A stretch of DNA of 64,000 nt from positions 3,100,001-3,164,000 of the forward strand of contig OY969556.1 of NCBI GenBank assembly GCA_963701015.1, written 5' to 3'. Numbering within the stretch: the stretch's first letter is position 1; each line of letters begins with the position of its first letter. The DNA is from MFD09286-c1 sp963701015. Lineage in GTDB: Bacteria > Bacteroidota > Bacteroidia > Bacteroidales > DTGW01. Made by a program: the position numbers and the translations under genes. The notes below the pieces were generated by a model. That model saw only the letters and a list, made by a program, of their open reading frames with translations, searched no databases and was not told the DNA's origin. This document shows, piece by piece, positions 25,474-34,426 of this stretch.

Positions 25474-26487
25474 TTATCTTACAGGATATTTTTTAAAAAT
25501 TTCTCCTGATTTTAATAGCAAATCAATATATTGTGCCCGATGATATACAAATGGGTCGTTCAAATTCTTTTTCGAAAGTTTTCCCCTGAAGTCAGCCAAT
25601 GATTTGAAATTTTTTTCAGCCATCCAATGTTCAATATCTGTCAACATTTTAGAAATGTGCGAAATTTTATTTTGGTATAACGTGCTCACAATTTGAACCG
25701 TATCAGCTCCTGATAATAACATTTTAACAACATCAATACCTTGATGTATTCCACTATTGCAACAAATGTTGGCAGCAATATTGGAATAAAGCAATCCGGC
25801 ATAACGCATTGGCAGCCTATTTTCTGCTTCAGTACTTAAATTATGTGTATTGGAGTGTTTTAAAGTTTCAATATTAATATCCGACTGATAAAATCGGTTA
25901 AACAATATAAAACCATCTGCTCCGGCTACATCTAATTCATGAATAAAATTGAGCGGATTGGTATAAAACGGGCTAAGCTTTATGCTTACCGGTATATGAA
26001 CTGCTTTTTTTATTTCTTTTAATATTTCAATTTGTTGCTTTTCAATTGAAATGCCAGTTATATCATCATCTTTAGGAACGGCATAAAAATTAAGCTCCAG
26101 ACCATTTACTCCGGTTTGCTCAATTAATTTGGCATATTCAATCCATGTTTCTTTAAATAGTGCATTTAAACTTGCAAAAAAAGGTATTGAGACACTTTCG
26201 CGGGCTTTTCTTAAGTTATACAAATGCTCTTCGGGTCCGGCATGTTCAAGTTTTGGAAACAAGGTAACCATTTCAGCATGACGTTCAGTATATTCTTCAA
26301 ACTCATCATCCATTTGTACCCGTTCCAACTGAATTTGTTCTTCGAAAAGCGAGCGATAAACTATTGCTGCCGCACCAGCTTCTTCCATCTTTTTCAAATT
26401 ATCAATATCCGATACCATATAACTGGCGCCAACTATAACAGGATTCTTCAATTCAATCCCCAAGTAATTTGTTTTTAGGTTTGCCAT
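25474..26487 (-). CDS. Dihydroorotate dehydrogenase-like flavoprotein
   Basis: A 337-residue FMN-binding TIM-barrel protein of the PyrD-like family annotated in many Bacteroidota. Visible landmarks are LGIELKNPVIVGASYMVSDI at the start, PVSIKLSPFY, DGFILFNRF, SGIHQGIDVVKMLLSGADTVQIVSTLYQN (phosphate-binding loops) and a C-terminal AQYIDLLLKSGEI. It probably reduces a substrate similar to a dihydropyrimidine. It lacks the surroundings of a pyrimidine operon, so the true substrate is uncertain. Confidence 0.82.
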   Translation of the reverse strand: MANLKTNYLGIELKNPVIVGASYMVSDIDNLKKMEEAGAAAIVYRSLFEEQIQLERVQMDDEFEEYTERHAEMVTLFPKLEHAGPEEHLYNLRKARESVSIPFFASLNALFKETWIEYAKLIEQTGVNGLELNFYAVPKDDDITGISIEKQQIEILKEIKKAVHIPVSIKLSPFYTNPLNFIHELDVAGADGFILFNRFYQSDINIETLKHSNTHNLSTEAENRLPMRYAGLLYSNIAANICCNSGIHQGIDVVKMLLSGADTVQIVSTLYQNKISHISKMLTDIEHWMAEKNFKSLADFRGKLSKKNLNDPFVYHRAQYIDLLLKSGEIFKKYPVR

Positions 26488-26641
26488 ACTATTTAATTTT
26501 TTATGTCTTTAAATTTAAATATAAAAACAATCAAAACCCAATTATTCCTATTCATTAATAGTAATTAACATCATTTTTGTTGAATCGGGATATTTTTCTT
26601 TTTAAAAAAATTTTATAACTTGTTCAAATAAAATAATTTAT

Positions 26642-28744
26642 ATGGTTGCGGAATATCTTAGAAAAACACCGTTTTTTAAAATTGTTCTACCTTTTATTAT
26701 TGGCATATTGGTGCAATTATATTTTCCTCAAAATTCATTGGTTTGCTTAATGCTAATTGGTTGTACAATTTCAATGTTAATGCTAATTTCTCTATTCAGG
26801 GTTGACAAAACCTATGGTGATTCCTATTTGTGGGGAATCGTGTTAACGCTTTTCTTATTAAGTTCAGGATTATTTCTGACTGAATTAAAATTGAAACAAA
26901 ACGAAGTTCCACAAAATATTTATAATTCTTCAGCACAGCTAATTGAAATAAACAATATACCAGTAATTGGCAAAAACTCAATTAAAACTACCGGTTTAAT
27001 TAAAGCCTATAAGTACAATAATAAATGGTATAGCTGTAATTGTAAGGCAAATATTTATTTTAGAAATGAAAACAATACCACATTCATTCAAGCCGGAAAT
27101 TTAATAGTGGCCGAAAGCTCAATTAATCAAATTGGTTTACCGATCAGTCCTTTACAATTCAGTTATTCACAATACTGCTATTATAAAGGAATTCAATGTC
27201 AAATTAACCTGAATAGAAATAAAATTATACAACTGAAAAATAAAGAGAATAATATAAAAATTGCATTACTTACGTTTAGAGAATACCTTTTGAAAAAGCT
27301 GCAAAACAATATAATTGATAAAAAAGGCAAAGCAGTTTTATCTTCATTAGTACTTGGTTTTACCGGTGATTTAGACAATGAATTAAGAACCTCGTATGCT
27401 GCCGCTGGTACAATTCATATACTTTCTGTATCTGGATTGCATGTTGGTATTGTATATTTATTGCTGCTCAACCTATTTTTCTTTTTGAATACTTCAAAAT
27501 TATCAAGAGTATTAAGGTTCATTTTAATTATAGCAGGTATATGGTTTTATGCTATAATCACAGGATTTAATCCTCCCGTTGTGCGATCGGCAGTTATGTT
27601 TTCATTTTTTGCAGCAGGCGAATCGTTAAATCGAAGCGGAAATGGGCTAAATACATTAGCAGCTTCGGCATTTTTTATTTTAATGTATAACCCGCTTCAA
27701 CTGACTGATATAGGTTTTCAGTTAAGCTATTCGGCTATTTTGGGAATTATGTTTTTTCATCGACCTATTTACAGCATTTTTGAATTCAGACATTGGTTTC
27801 CAGATAAAATATGGACCATTGCGGCAGTTTCAATATCGGCACAAATAGGGACTTTACCCGTATCATTATTCAATTATCACCAGTTCCCGTTATATTTTAT
27901 TCTAAGCAATTTAGTTGTTGTTCCACTTGCAACTGTTGTATTATATGGTGGTATAATTTTAATTGTAGTTTCGTCATGGCATTGGGCTGCCACTTTTTTT
28001 GGATATATTATGAAATTTGTTTTGGTTTTTTTGAATGAATTTATTAATCATATCGAACATTTACCGCATGCTTGTATCAGAAATATCTTCATATCAACTT
28101 TCGAATCAATTTTACTGGCATTGATGATTATATCTATAGCTTTTTGGATTCGTCAAAAACAATGGCAATATATTTATTTGTTTCTTATTTCAATATTAAT
28201 TTTCACAAGTTCAAAATCAATAAGAAATATAAATTCTGAAAATCAGCGATTATTAGTTGTTCATAATTTAAACGGAAAAACATCAGTATCAATTTTAAAT
28301 GGGAAAACCGCAGTATTGTTTACCGATTCATTAAATTTTTCAAAAATAAATAATTCGTCTGGTGAATTTTATATGGCATATAATATAAATAAAAAGAGAA
28401 ATTTTGCCTTACCCTTAAACGATACTAATATTGAACAAATTAAAGTCCATCATTTTGCCGGGAAAAATTTATTATTTTCATTCAACAATAAAAAAATAAT
28501 TCTTCTGAATGACAATTCAATTTACAATTATAATGTAATAAATGAAATTCAGGTTGATTATTTGATTGTTTCAAACTCAATGAAAAATATTCATGAGAAC
28601 GTAATAAAGGAATTTAAGCCTTCGCATATTATATATCTTTCGGCTAGGCGAACGGAAACAAATAAAAATGTTAAAGAAAACGAAAATTTAAATTTCAAAA
28701 AATATTTTGTTGTAGAACAAGGAGTTTATGAAACGGAATTATAA
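26642..28744 (+). CDS. ComEC/Rec2-family membrane protein
   Basis: A 700-residue polytopic membrane protein, the likely inner-membrane channel for DNA uptake in natural transformation. The N-terminus (about 1-220) is the DUF4131 region; the central Competence domain (about 225-530) has TIHILSVSGLHVGIVYLLL and ITGFNPPVVRSAVMFSFFAAGESLNR, both typical. The C-terminal about 170 residues replace the metallo-beta-lactamase part seen in longer members and show no HxHxDH motif. It starts alone and is followed at 35 bp by trkA. Confidence 0.87.
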   Translation: MVAEYLRKTPFFKIVLPFIIGILVQLYFPQNSLVCLMLIGCTISMLMLISLFRVDKTYGDSYLWGIVLTLFLLSSGLFLTELKLKQNEVPQNIYNSSAQLIEINNIPVIGKNSIKTTGLIKAYKYNNKWYSCNCKANIYFRNENNTTFIQAGNLIVAESSINQIGLPISPLQFSYSQYCYYKGIQCQINLNRNKIIQLKNKENNIKIALLTFREYLLKKLQNNIIDKKGKAVLSSLVLGFTGDLDNELRTSYAAAGTIHILSVSGLHVGIVYLLLLNLFFFLNTSKLSRVLRFILIIAGIWFYAIITGFNPPVVRSAVMFSFFAAGESLNRSGNGLNTLAASAFFILMYNPLQLTDIGFQLSYSAILGIMFFHRPIYSIFEFRHWFPDKIWTIAAVSISAQIGTLPVSLFNYHQFPLYFILSNLVVVPLATVVLYGGIILIVVSSWHWAATFFGYIMKFVLVFLNEFINHIEHLPHACIRNIFISTFESILLALMIISIAFWIRQKQWQYIYLFLISILIFTSSKSIRNINSENQRLLVVHNLNGKTSVSILNGKTAVLFTDSLNFSKINNSSGEFYMAYNINKKRNFALPLNDTNIEQIKVHHFAGKNLLFSFNNKKIILLNDNSIYNYNVINEIQVDYLIVSNSMKNIHENVIKEFKPSHIIYLSARRTETNKNVKENENLNFKKYFVVEQGVYETEL

Positions 28745-28778
28745 TATTTTTACATTCATGAATAGAAAAGTATAAATT

Positions 28779-30137
28779 ATGAAGATAGTAATAGCCGGAG
28801 CAGGCGGAGTGGGTACTCACCTGGCAAAAATGTTAAGTCACGAAAAGCACAGTATTATACTAATTGATCCGGAAGAAGACCATTTAAAGGAAGCGGGAGC
28901 TCATCTTGATTTGGAAACCTTACATGGTTCAGCTACTTCAATAGCTATCCTTGAACGTGCAGGTGTCTCAAAATCCGATCTTTTTGTATCGGTTACCAAT
29001 GCTGAAGAAACTAATATCACAGCTTCAATTTTAGCAAAAAAACTGGGTTCACGTAAATGTATTGCCCGTATTAACACCGGTGAGTATCTCGAAGCAGAAA
29101 ATACTGAATTTTTTGTTCAGTTAGGAGTGGATTATATGTTCTGTCCTGAGCAATTAGCAGCTGATGAAATTGTTGGACATATTTCACAATCCGGCACTAC
29201 TGATATTTTAAATTTTGCCGGGGGAAAATTATTCCTTTATGTAATGCGTATGGATGAAGACGCTCCGGCATTGAACCAAACTCTTGATGAATTTCACAAT
29301 TTAAGTAAAGATCCAGAATATAAAGTTGTTGCAATTGGTAGAAATGAAAAGACAATAATTCCCGAAGGCAATGAAAAATTAATTAATAAAGATCTTGCAT
29401 TTATTGTTACCACGCAAAAAGGGATTAATTTATTAATGAAATACTTTGGGAAAAAATCAATCGATATAAGAAATGTAATGATATTAGGCGGTAGCAGGGT
29501 TGGTAAAAATACTGCCAGACAATTAGCCCATAATCATGTTGTTAAACTTATTGAACGTGACAGGAGTAAAAGTTATCTTTTATCCAATGAACTTAGCGGA
29601 GCTTTGGTAATTAATGGCGACGGCAGAAATATCGACCTTATCAATCAGGAAGGAATTTCTAATATGGATGCATTTATAGCAGTTACCGGAAATTCTGAAA
29701 CCAATATGCTTTCATGCTTACTTGCAAAGCGCCTGGGCGTTAAAAAAACAATTGCTGAAGTTGAAAATACTGAATATATAAGGCTTGCAGAAAACATGGG
29801 CATTGATGCAATTATTAATAAAAAACTTATCACTGCGAGCAAAATATTTGGCTTTACCAATTCCGACGAAGTTTCATCAGTGAAGTGCCTCACTTTTACT
29901 GATGCAGAAGTTCTTGAAATTGTTGCAAAGCCTGAATCGAAAATAACTCAAAATATTTTAAAAGAAGTTTGTTTCCCGGCAGATGCTATTATTGGCGGAA
30001 TTGTTAGAGGTAAAGACCCTATAATTGTGGATGAAAATACCCGAATTAAACCTTTTGATAAAGTGGTTGTATTTGCGTTACCTTCGGCAAAAGGGAAAGT
30101 CGGGAAATTCTTTACATCATCCGACAGGTTTTTTTAG
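28779..30137 (+). CDS. trkA: Trk potassium uptake regulatory subunit TrkA
   Basis: A 452-residue cytoplasmic gating subunit of Trk potassium transport, with two TrkA-N Rossmann domains, each followed by a TrkA-C domain. The nucleotide-binding loops are IAGAGGVGTHLAK (residues about 4-16) and ILGGSRVGKNTAR (about 231-243). The C-terminal domain ends near VVVFALPSAKGKVGKFF. It should regulate a TrkH channel in response to NAD(H) or ATP. No trkH follows in this window; the next plus-strand gene is vsr, so an R-M island may have separated them. Confidence 0.93.
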   Translation: MKIVIAGAGGVGTHLAKMLSHEKHSIILIDPEEDHLKEAGAHLDLETLHGSATSIAILERAGVSKSDLFVSVTNAEETNITASILAKKLGSRKCIARINTGEYLEAENTEFFVQLGVDYMFCPEQLAADEIVGHISQSGTTDILNFAGGKLFLYVMRMDEDAPALNQTLDEFHNLSKDPEYKVVAIGRNEKTIIPEGNEKLINKDLAFIVTTQKGINLLMKYFGKKSIDIRNVMILGGSRVGKNTARQLAHNHVVKLIERDRSKSYLLSNELSGALVINGDGRNIDLINQEGISNMDAFIAVTGNSETNMLSCLLAKRLGVKKTIAEVENTEYIRLAENMGIDAIINKKLITASKIFGFTNSDEVSSVKCLTFTDAEVLEIVAKPESKITQNILKEVCFPADAIIGGIVRGKDPIIVDENTRIKPFDKVVVFALPSAKGKVGKFFTSSDRFF

Positions 30138-30199
30138 ATAAAGGCTATGGCTCAAAACATTTCTCAAATATTTACCAATGTAAGATTTATTTGATATTA

Positions 30200-30907
30200 T
30201 TATTTATAAGCTAAATTGAAATATTCTTTGAGCTTAAGTTTATCTTTGATTATGTATTTACCAGAGGAACAAACTTTTATTACCTCAGGTAAAATATCAA
30301 ACAATTGCTCCAATGCGTCATCCGAACCAGTTACTAAGCTATAAAAACTTGCACCGTCAATCTCTCTGATATGTTCATTTATAGGACATTTTTCTCCTTT
30401 ATCTTTATCTGATGGTATAAATGGATTATTGTATCGTCCACCTTTCTTTGGGATAATTGCAACATAATATGCCGTATAACCTTTGTAAATACTTGATTTT
30501 GGGCTAACTTGTTTATCTAAAGAATAGTACAAATCAGACAATTTTCCGCCGGAAATGGTATTGTATTTATTCTTTATTTCAGCAATTGTTTTATTCTTTT
30601 CTGACAACAAGTCAATTATATTGCCTACACCTTTATTTGTCCAGTCTTTTGAATATCCAAGTATGTTTTGGTGAAAATCGCCAATGTGATTTTGCAGCGT
30701 TTTCTGAGCTTGTCTTGTAGTTTCACTTTTCAACCAGGTATTATAATCAATCTCAAAGCCTGACATTTCAAAAATAGCTGCAAATGGGTCAATTACATTC
30801 TTACCAAATTCATTAACAGCAGCTTTTTGAGCTTCTTTTGCTATTGAAAGTAATTGGCTTACTTCATTTTTCAGTTCAGTATCTGAAATCCAATTTAAAA
30901 AAGGCAT
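30200..30907 (-). CDS. Eco47II-family type II restriction endonuclease
   Basis: A 235-residue endonuclease similar to the Eco47II family, whose characterised members cut GGNCC. The N-terminus with NVIDPFAAIFEMSGF, NHIGDFHQNILG, and the catalytic-core-like stretch IAEIKNKYNTISGGKLSDLYYSL (a probable E-x-K pair) match family landmarks. It lies just downstream of the cytosine methyltransferase on the same strand, with 68 bp between. The specificity is inferred from the family, not seen in the sequence. Confidence 0.8.
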   Translation of the reverse strand: MPFLNWISDTELKNEVSQLLSIAKEAQKAAVNEFGKNVIDPFAAIFEMSGFEIDYNTWLKSETTRQAQKTLQNHIGDFHQNILGYSKDWTNKGVGNIIDLLSEKNKTIAEIKNKYNTISGGKLSDLYYSLDKQVSPKSSIYKGYTAYYVAIIPKKGGRYNNPFIPSDKDKGEKCPINEHIREIDGASFYSLVTGSDDALEQLFDILPEVIKVCSSGKYIIKDKLKLKEYFNLAYK

Positions 30908-30975
30908 TGGCTTTAACTTTTATGTTGATATTAAGCCATAAAAATAAACAATATTTTGTACCTCAAACAATAAGC

Positions 30976-32208
30976 TCAATATTGTTTTGGATAAATCTTA
31001 TTTAAGAACTTTATAATTGAATAACCAACTTCTTTAGCAAAATTTACAGGTACCGCGTTTCCAATCTGCTTATATTGCTGGGATACTGAACCGGAAAATA
31101 CCCAATCATCAGGAAATGTTTGTATCCGGGCGTATTCCCTAACCGTAAAAGGCCTTGTTTCTTCAGGATGGCAACGCTCTGTCTGCTTTTGGGCAGGACT
31201 GCAAGTTAATGTTAAGCTTGGTTCGAACCAACTCATTCGCCTTGCCATACCAGTTTTTCCACCACCTAAATAAAAACTCCCCCCCATATAATTTTTCTGC
31301 AAATCAATTGGCAAATCCCTCCAATAACCACCTTCTGGAACTAGGTCAAGTACATCTTTTTTACTCTTTGGATATTTTGAACCAACGGATTCTGGAACGT
31401 CACAATCGTATAATTCACCTTTCTTTAATGCATCTTTAAGAGTAAAAACCTTCTTAAAAGGTTGAGGAAATTCGAACAAATTTTGATTTAAATCTTTTCT
31501 AATCCCAACAATCAGAACTCTTTCCCTTTTCTGTGGTACTTTATAAAAAATGGTTTTAAAAATTCTTGGTGTGATTACATTATAACCAATCTCATCAAGA
31601 ATAGAAATCATCCCATCAATCGTCCTTCCATTTTCATGGGTCAATAAACCACGAACATTTTCGCCAATGCAGATTGCTGGCATTGTTTCCTGGACGACCC
31701 TTGCAAACTCATAAAATAATGTACCCCTTGCATCGTTAAGCCCAAGTTTTTTCCCGGCATAGCTAAAAGCTTGACATGGAAAACCTCCGGTAACTATATC
31801 AACTTTACCTTTTAAGTCAGAAAATGAAACATTCTTAACATCATCCTCAATAACATTCCAATCTGGACGATTATTTCTTAGTGTTTCACAGGCCCAATGG
31901 TCAAATTCATTAAGTGCTAAACATTTTATCCCAGATTCTTCCATTCCAATAGCCAATCCACCGGCCCCGGCAAACAATTCAATTGAATTGAAATCACGGG
32001 TTGGTTTAATCTTTTCTTCAATTTCTGTTGGGGCAAATAAAAAATCGAGGCTATCAAATATCTTTAATTGGTCTTTATGATAAACCCTATAATTACTCAT
32101 TGGTTCGCGGACTGCTGAAAGCTTGCCATTTCTATCCCAACGCCTTAAGGTTTCTTTGCTAACCGAAAGTAAATCGGCAACCTCAGCTATTGAATAATAT
32201 TTTTCCAT
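30976..32208 (-). CDS. C5 cytosine DNA methyltransferase with N-terminal MerR-like helix-turn-helix
   Basis: A 410-residue modification enzyme. Residues 1-60 form a MerR-like HTH (YYSIAEVADLLSVSKETLRRWDRNGKLSAVR), then the full set of C5 motifs: I (SIELFAGAGGLAIGM), IV with the catalytic Cys (VTGGFPCQAFSYAG), VI (ENVRG), VIII (QKRERVLIVG), the target-recognition region, IX (TVREYARIQTFPDDW) and X (QIGNAVPVNFAKEVG). It should protect GGNCC sites against the partner enzyme, by family inference. The HTH suggests that the enzyme also controls transcription, as some methyltransferases with N-terminal HTHs do. Confidence 0.9.
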   Translation of the reverse strand: MEKYYSIAEVADLLSVSKETLRRWDRNGKLSAVREPMSNYRVYHKDQLKIFDSLDFLFAPTEIEEKIKPTRDFNSIELFAGAGGLAIGMEESGIKCLALNEFDHWACETLRNNRPDWNVIEDDVKNVSFSDLKGKVDIVTGGFPCQAFSYAGKKLGLNDARGTLFYEFARVVQETMPAICIGENVRGLLTHENGRTIDGMISILDEIGYNVITPRIFKTIFYKVPQKRERVLIVGIRKDLNQNLFEFPQPFKKVFTLKDALKKGELYDCDVPESVGSKYPKSKKDVLDLVPEGGYWRDLPIDLQKNYMGGSFYLGGGKTGMARRMSWFEPSLTLTCSPAQKQTERCHPEETRPFTVREYARIQTFPDDWVFSGSVSQQYKQIGNAVPVNFAKEVGYSIIKFLNKIYPKQY

Positions 32209-32308
32209 TAAATAACCACATTAAACAACGTTATACATGGTTACAAATTTAATTTTATTTTTTACCTACAATGATTTAATTTGCACATAAATATTAACAA
32301 TTTTTGGA

Positions 32309-32776
32309 TTGAAAAAATATTCCGAAACCCAAATTGTTGTGCCAAGGTTTAATGAGGCTAATGGTTTTTATACAACCAGGCAAAGGTCTGAACTTATGGG
32401 GAAAATTAAATCTCAAGACACAAAGCCTGAATTAAAACTAAAAAGAGCATTATGGGCTATGGGTTATAAATATAGGAAAAATTTAAAGACATTACCTGGG
32501 AGCCCCGACATTGTTTATACAAAGCAAAAGTTGGCAATTTTTGTGGATGGCGAGTTTTGGCATGGCTTTAATTGGTCAGAAAAGAAGGCTAAAATCAAAA
32601 CCAACCGTGAATTTTGGATACCTAAAATTGAAAGAAATATCCAAAGGGATAAACAAAACAATCAACTTCTTAAAGATTTAGGTTGGCAAGTAATCCGTTT
32701 TTGGGAAAATGAATTAAATAAAGATTTTAACAATTGTGTAAATAAGATAATTAACTTTTTACAAAATGGCAATTAG
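32309..32776 (+). CDS. vsr: Very short patch repair endonuclease (Vsr)
   Basis: A 155-residue Vsr-type nuclease that nicks DNA at T:G mismatches made by deamination of 5-methylcytosine. Landmarks are TTRQRSELMGKIKSQDTKPELKLKRALWAMGYKYR, LPGSPDIVYTKQKLAIFVDGEFWHGFNW (with active-site Asp and His) and REFWIPKIERNIQRDKQ. It starts with TTG at 32309. It is divergent from the methyltransferase gene with a 100-bp shared promoter region, the usual pairing with C5 methyltransferases. Confidence 0.93.
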   Translation: MKKYSETQIVVPRFNEANGFYTTRQRSELMGKIKSQDTKPELKLKRALWAMGYKYRKNLKTLPGSPDIVYTKQKLAIFVDGEFWHGFNWSEKKAKIKTNREFWIPKIERNIQRDKQNNQLLKDLGWQVIRFWENELNKDFNNCVNKIINFLQNGN

Positions 32777-32921
32777 TTAAAATGTTGCCTTTCCATTGCG
32801 TTCAGTTTTATATTTAGCTTGTTTAGGTTTGCTGATCTGCCGTTATATGGAGCCTAAATAAATTAAATGCTCGAATAGATTTATTTGCCTTGTTTAAATC
32901 AGTTAAAGCTTTGCAAAACTA

Positions 32922-33536
32922 CTAAATATCTATATCGCCAGCGCCGATGCGGATAATTTCAGGTTCATTACCGGTACAATCAATAATTGTAGAAACTATT
33001 GTACCACCTGTTCCTCCATCAATTACCAGGTCAACAATTTCTTTGTATTTCTCATGAATCAATTCCGGATCAGTATAATCTTCAACCGATTCTCCTTCAA
33101 GTTTTATAGAAGTTGTTAATATAGGATTTCCCAACTCTTTTACAAGTTCTATTATAATATTATTTGCAGGAATCCTAATACCAATTGTTTTCTTTTTATT
33201 TGTAAAAAAGCGTGGAACATTGCTACTGGCATTTAAAATAAAAGTATAAGCTCCGGGCAAAAGCCTTTTCATAAGCTTAAAAGTACTGTTATCAACCTGG
33301 CGTGCATAATCGGACAGATGACTAAAATCATGACAAATAATAGCAAAGTTTGCCTTTTCTAATTTCACTTCTTTTATTTGCGCTACGCGTTCTACAGCCC
33401 TTTGGTTATGTATATCGCAGCCTATGCCATATACAGTATCAGTAGGATATATAATCACACCTCCATTGCGCAGCACATCAACAATTGCTGCAATATCTTT
33501 CGGATTAGGATTTTCGTTATAGAGCTTTTTAATCAT
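32922..33536 (-). CDS. L-threonylcarbamoyladenylate synthase, TsaC/YrdC type
   Basis: A 204-residue YrdC-domain protein that makes threonylcarbamoyl-AMP for the t6A modification of tRNA. The domain is complete, starting GGVIIYPTDTVYGIGCDIHN with the KEVKLEKANFAIICHDFSHLSDYA stretch and GIRIPANNIIIELVKELG. It lacks the C-terminal Sua5 domain. YciO-type paralogues of unknown role cannot be excluded. It overlaps the rhomboid gene by 8 bp. Confidence 0.85.
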   Translation of the reverse strand: MIKKLYNENPNPKDIAAIVDVLRNGGVIIYPTDTVYGIGCDIHNQRAVERVAQIKEVKLEKANFAIICHDFSHLSDYARQVDNSTFKLMKRLLPGAYTFILNASSNVPRFFTNKKKTIGIRIPANNIIIELVKELGNPILTTSIKLEGESVEDYTDPELIHEKYKEIVDLVIDGGTGGTIVSTIIDCTGNEPEIIRIGAGDIDI

Positions 33537-34311
33537 TTTTTTCCGAATCGTCTTCTTCTTTACTATTTTCTTTTGGTTTGTAAAGATATACTATTCTACC
33601 GGCAGGTTTTTGAACCATTTCGTCATTACTTTCCTTTAAAAGGTCTTCTTCATTAATAGTTTCTTCATCATTTAAATTTTCTTCCAATTGCCAATCATAA
33701 ACTTTGGGTTTCGGGCCGTCTTTCTTATAAATAAATGCCAAAATAAGACCTGCAACACCACCTGATAAATGCGATTCCCATGAGATTTCCGGAACAAAAG
33801 GGAATATTCCCCAAATCATACTTCCGTATAAGAAAACTACTATTAATGAAATTGAAGCCAATTCAACCGATCTGCGGATTATACCGCTAAAAAATAGGAA
33901 CGATGCAAGTCCATAAACAATACCACTAGCTCCAATATGATATGCTTCCCTGGCACCACACCATACCCAAATCCCTGTCATCAACCATGTTAAAAAGAAT
34001 ATTTTATATCCTAAAGGACGATAAAAATAAAATACCCCAACACTAAAAATTAAAAAAGGAATAGTATTGCTGATTAAATGGTTAAAATCGTTATGGATTA
34101 AGGGCGCTGCAATTATACCAATTAAACCCTGAGCTTTCAATGGATATATTCCAAATAATGCAAAGGACATTCCAGAGCTAATTTCGATCAATTTAATACC
34201 CCAAATAACAAACACAAAAAATAGAGGAAATACCAGACTGTGAAAAAATATTTTCTTGTCAATTGCCTCAAATGTGGTTTTATCGTTCCGGTGTAAAGTT
34301 AATTTTGTCAA
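33529..34311 (-). CDS. Rhomboid-family intramembrane serine protease
   Basis: A 260-residue polytopic membrane protein with about six hydrophobic segments. The catalytic Ser is in HIGASGIVYGLASF and the catalytic His in WESHLSGGVAGLILAF. The N-terminal HNDFNHLISNTIPFLIF also matches the conserved H-x-x-x-N of rhomboids. The C-terminal about 60 residues are acidic and soluble. It is cotranscribed with the TsaC-like gene. The substrate is unknown. Confidence 0.92.
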   Translation of the reverse strand: MTKLTLHRNDKTTFEAIDKKIFFHSLVFPLFFVFVIWGIKLIEISSGMSFALFGIYPLKAQGLIGIIAAPLIHNDFNHLISNTIPFLIFSVGVFYFYRPLGYKIFFLTWLMTGIWVWCGAREAYHIGASGIVYGLASFLFFSGIIRRSVELASISLIVVFLYGSMIWGIFPFVPEISWESHLSGGVAGLILAFIYKKDGPKPKVYDWQLEENLNDEETINEEDLLKESNDEMVQKPAGRIVYLYKPKENSKEEDDSEKND

Positions 34312-34426
34312 TACAAGTTATTTATACTTATCAATTGCAAAAATCATAAAATTCTATTAAATTTGATAGAATCAAGTATACATTATTAATTAATCAAATA
34401 TCCAACATTTCTGAATAATAAAAACA

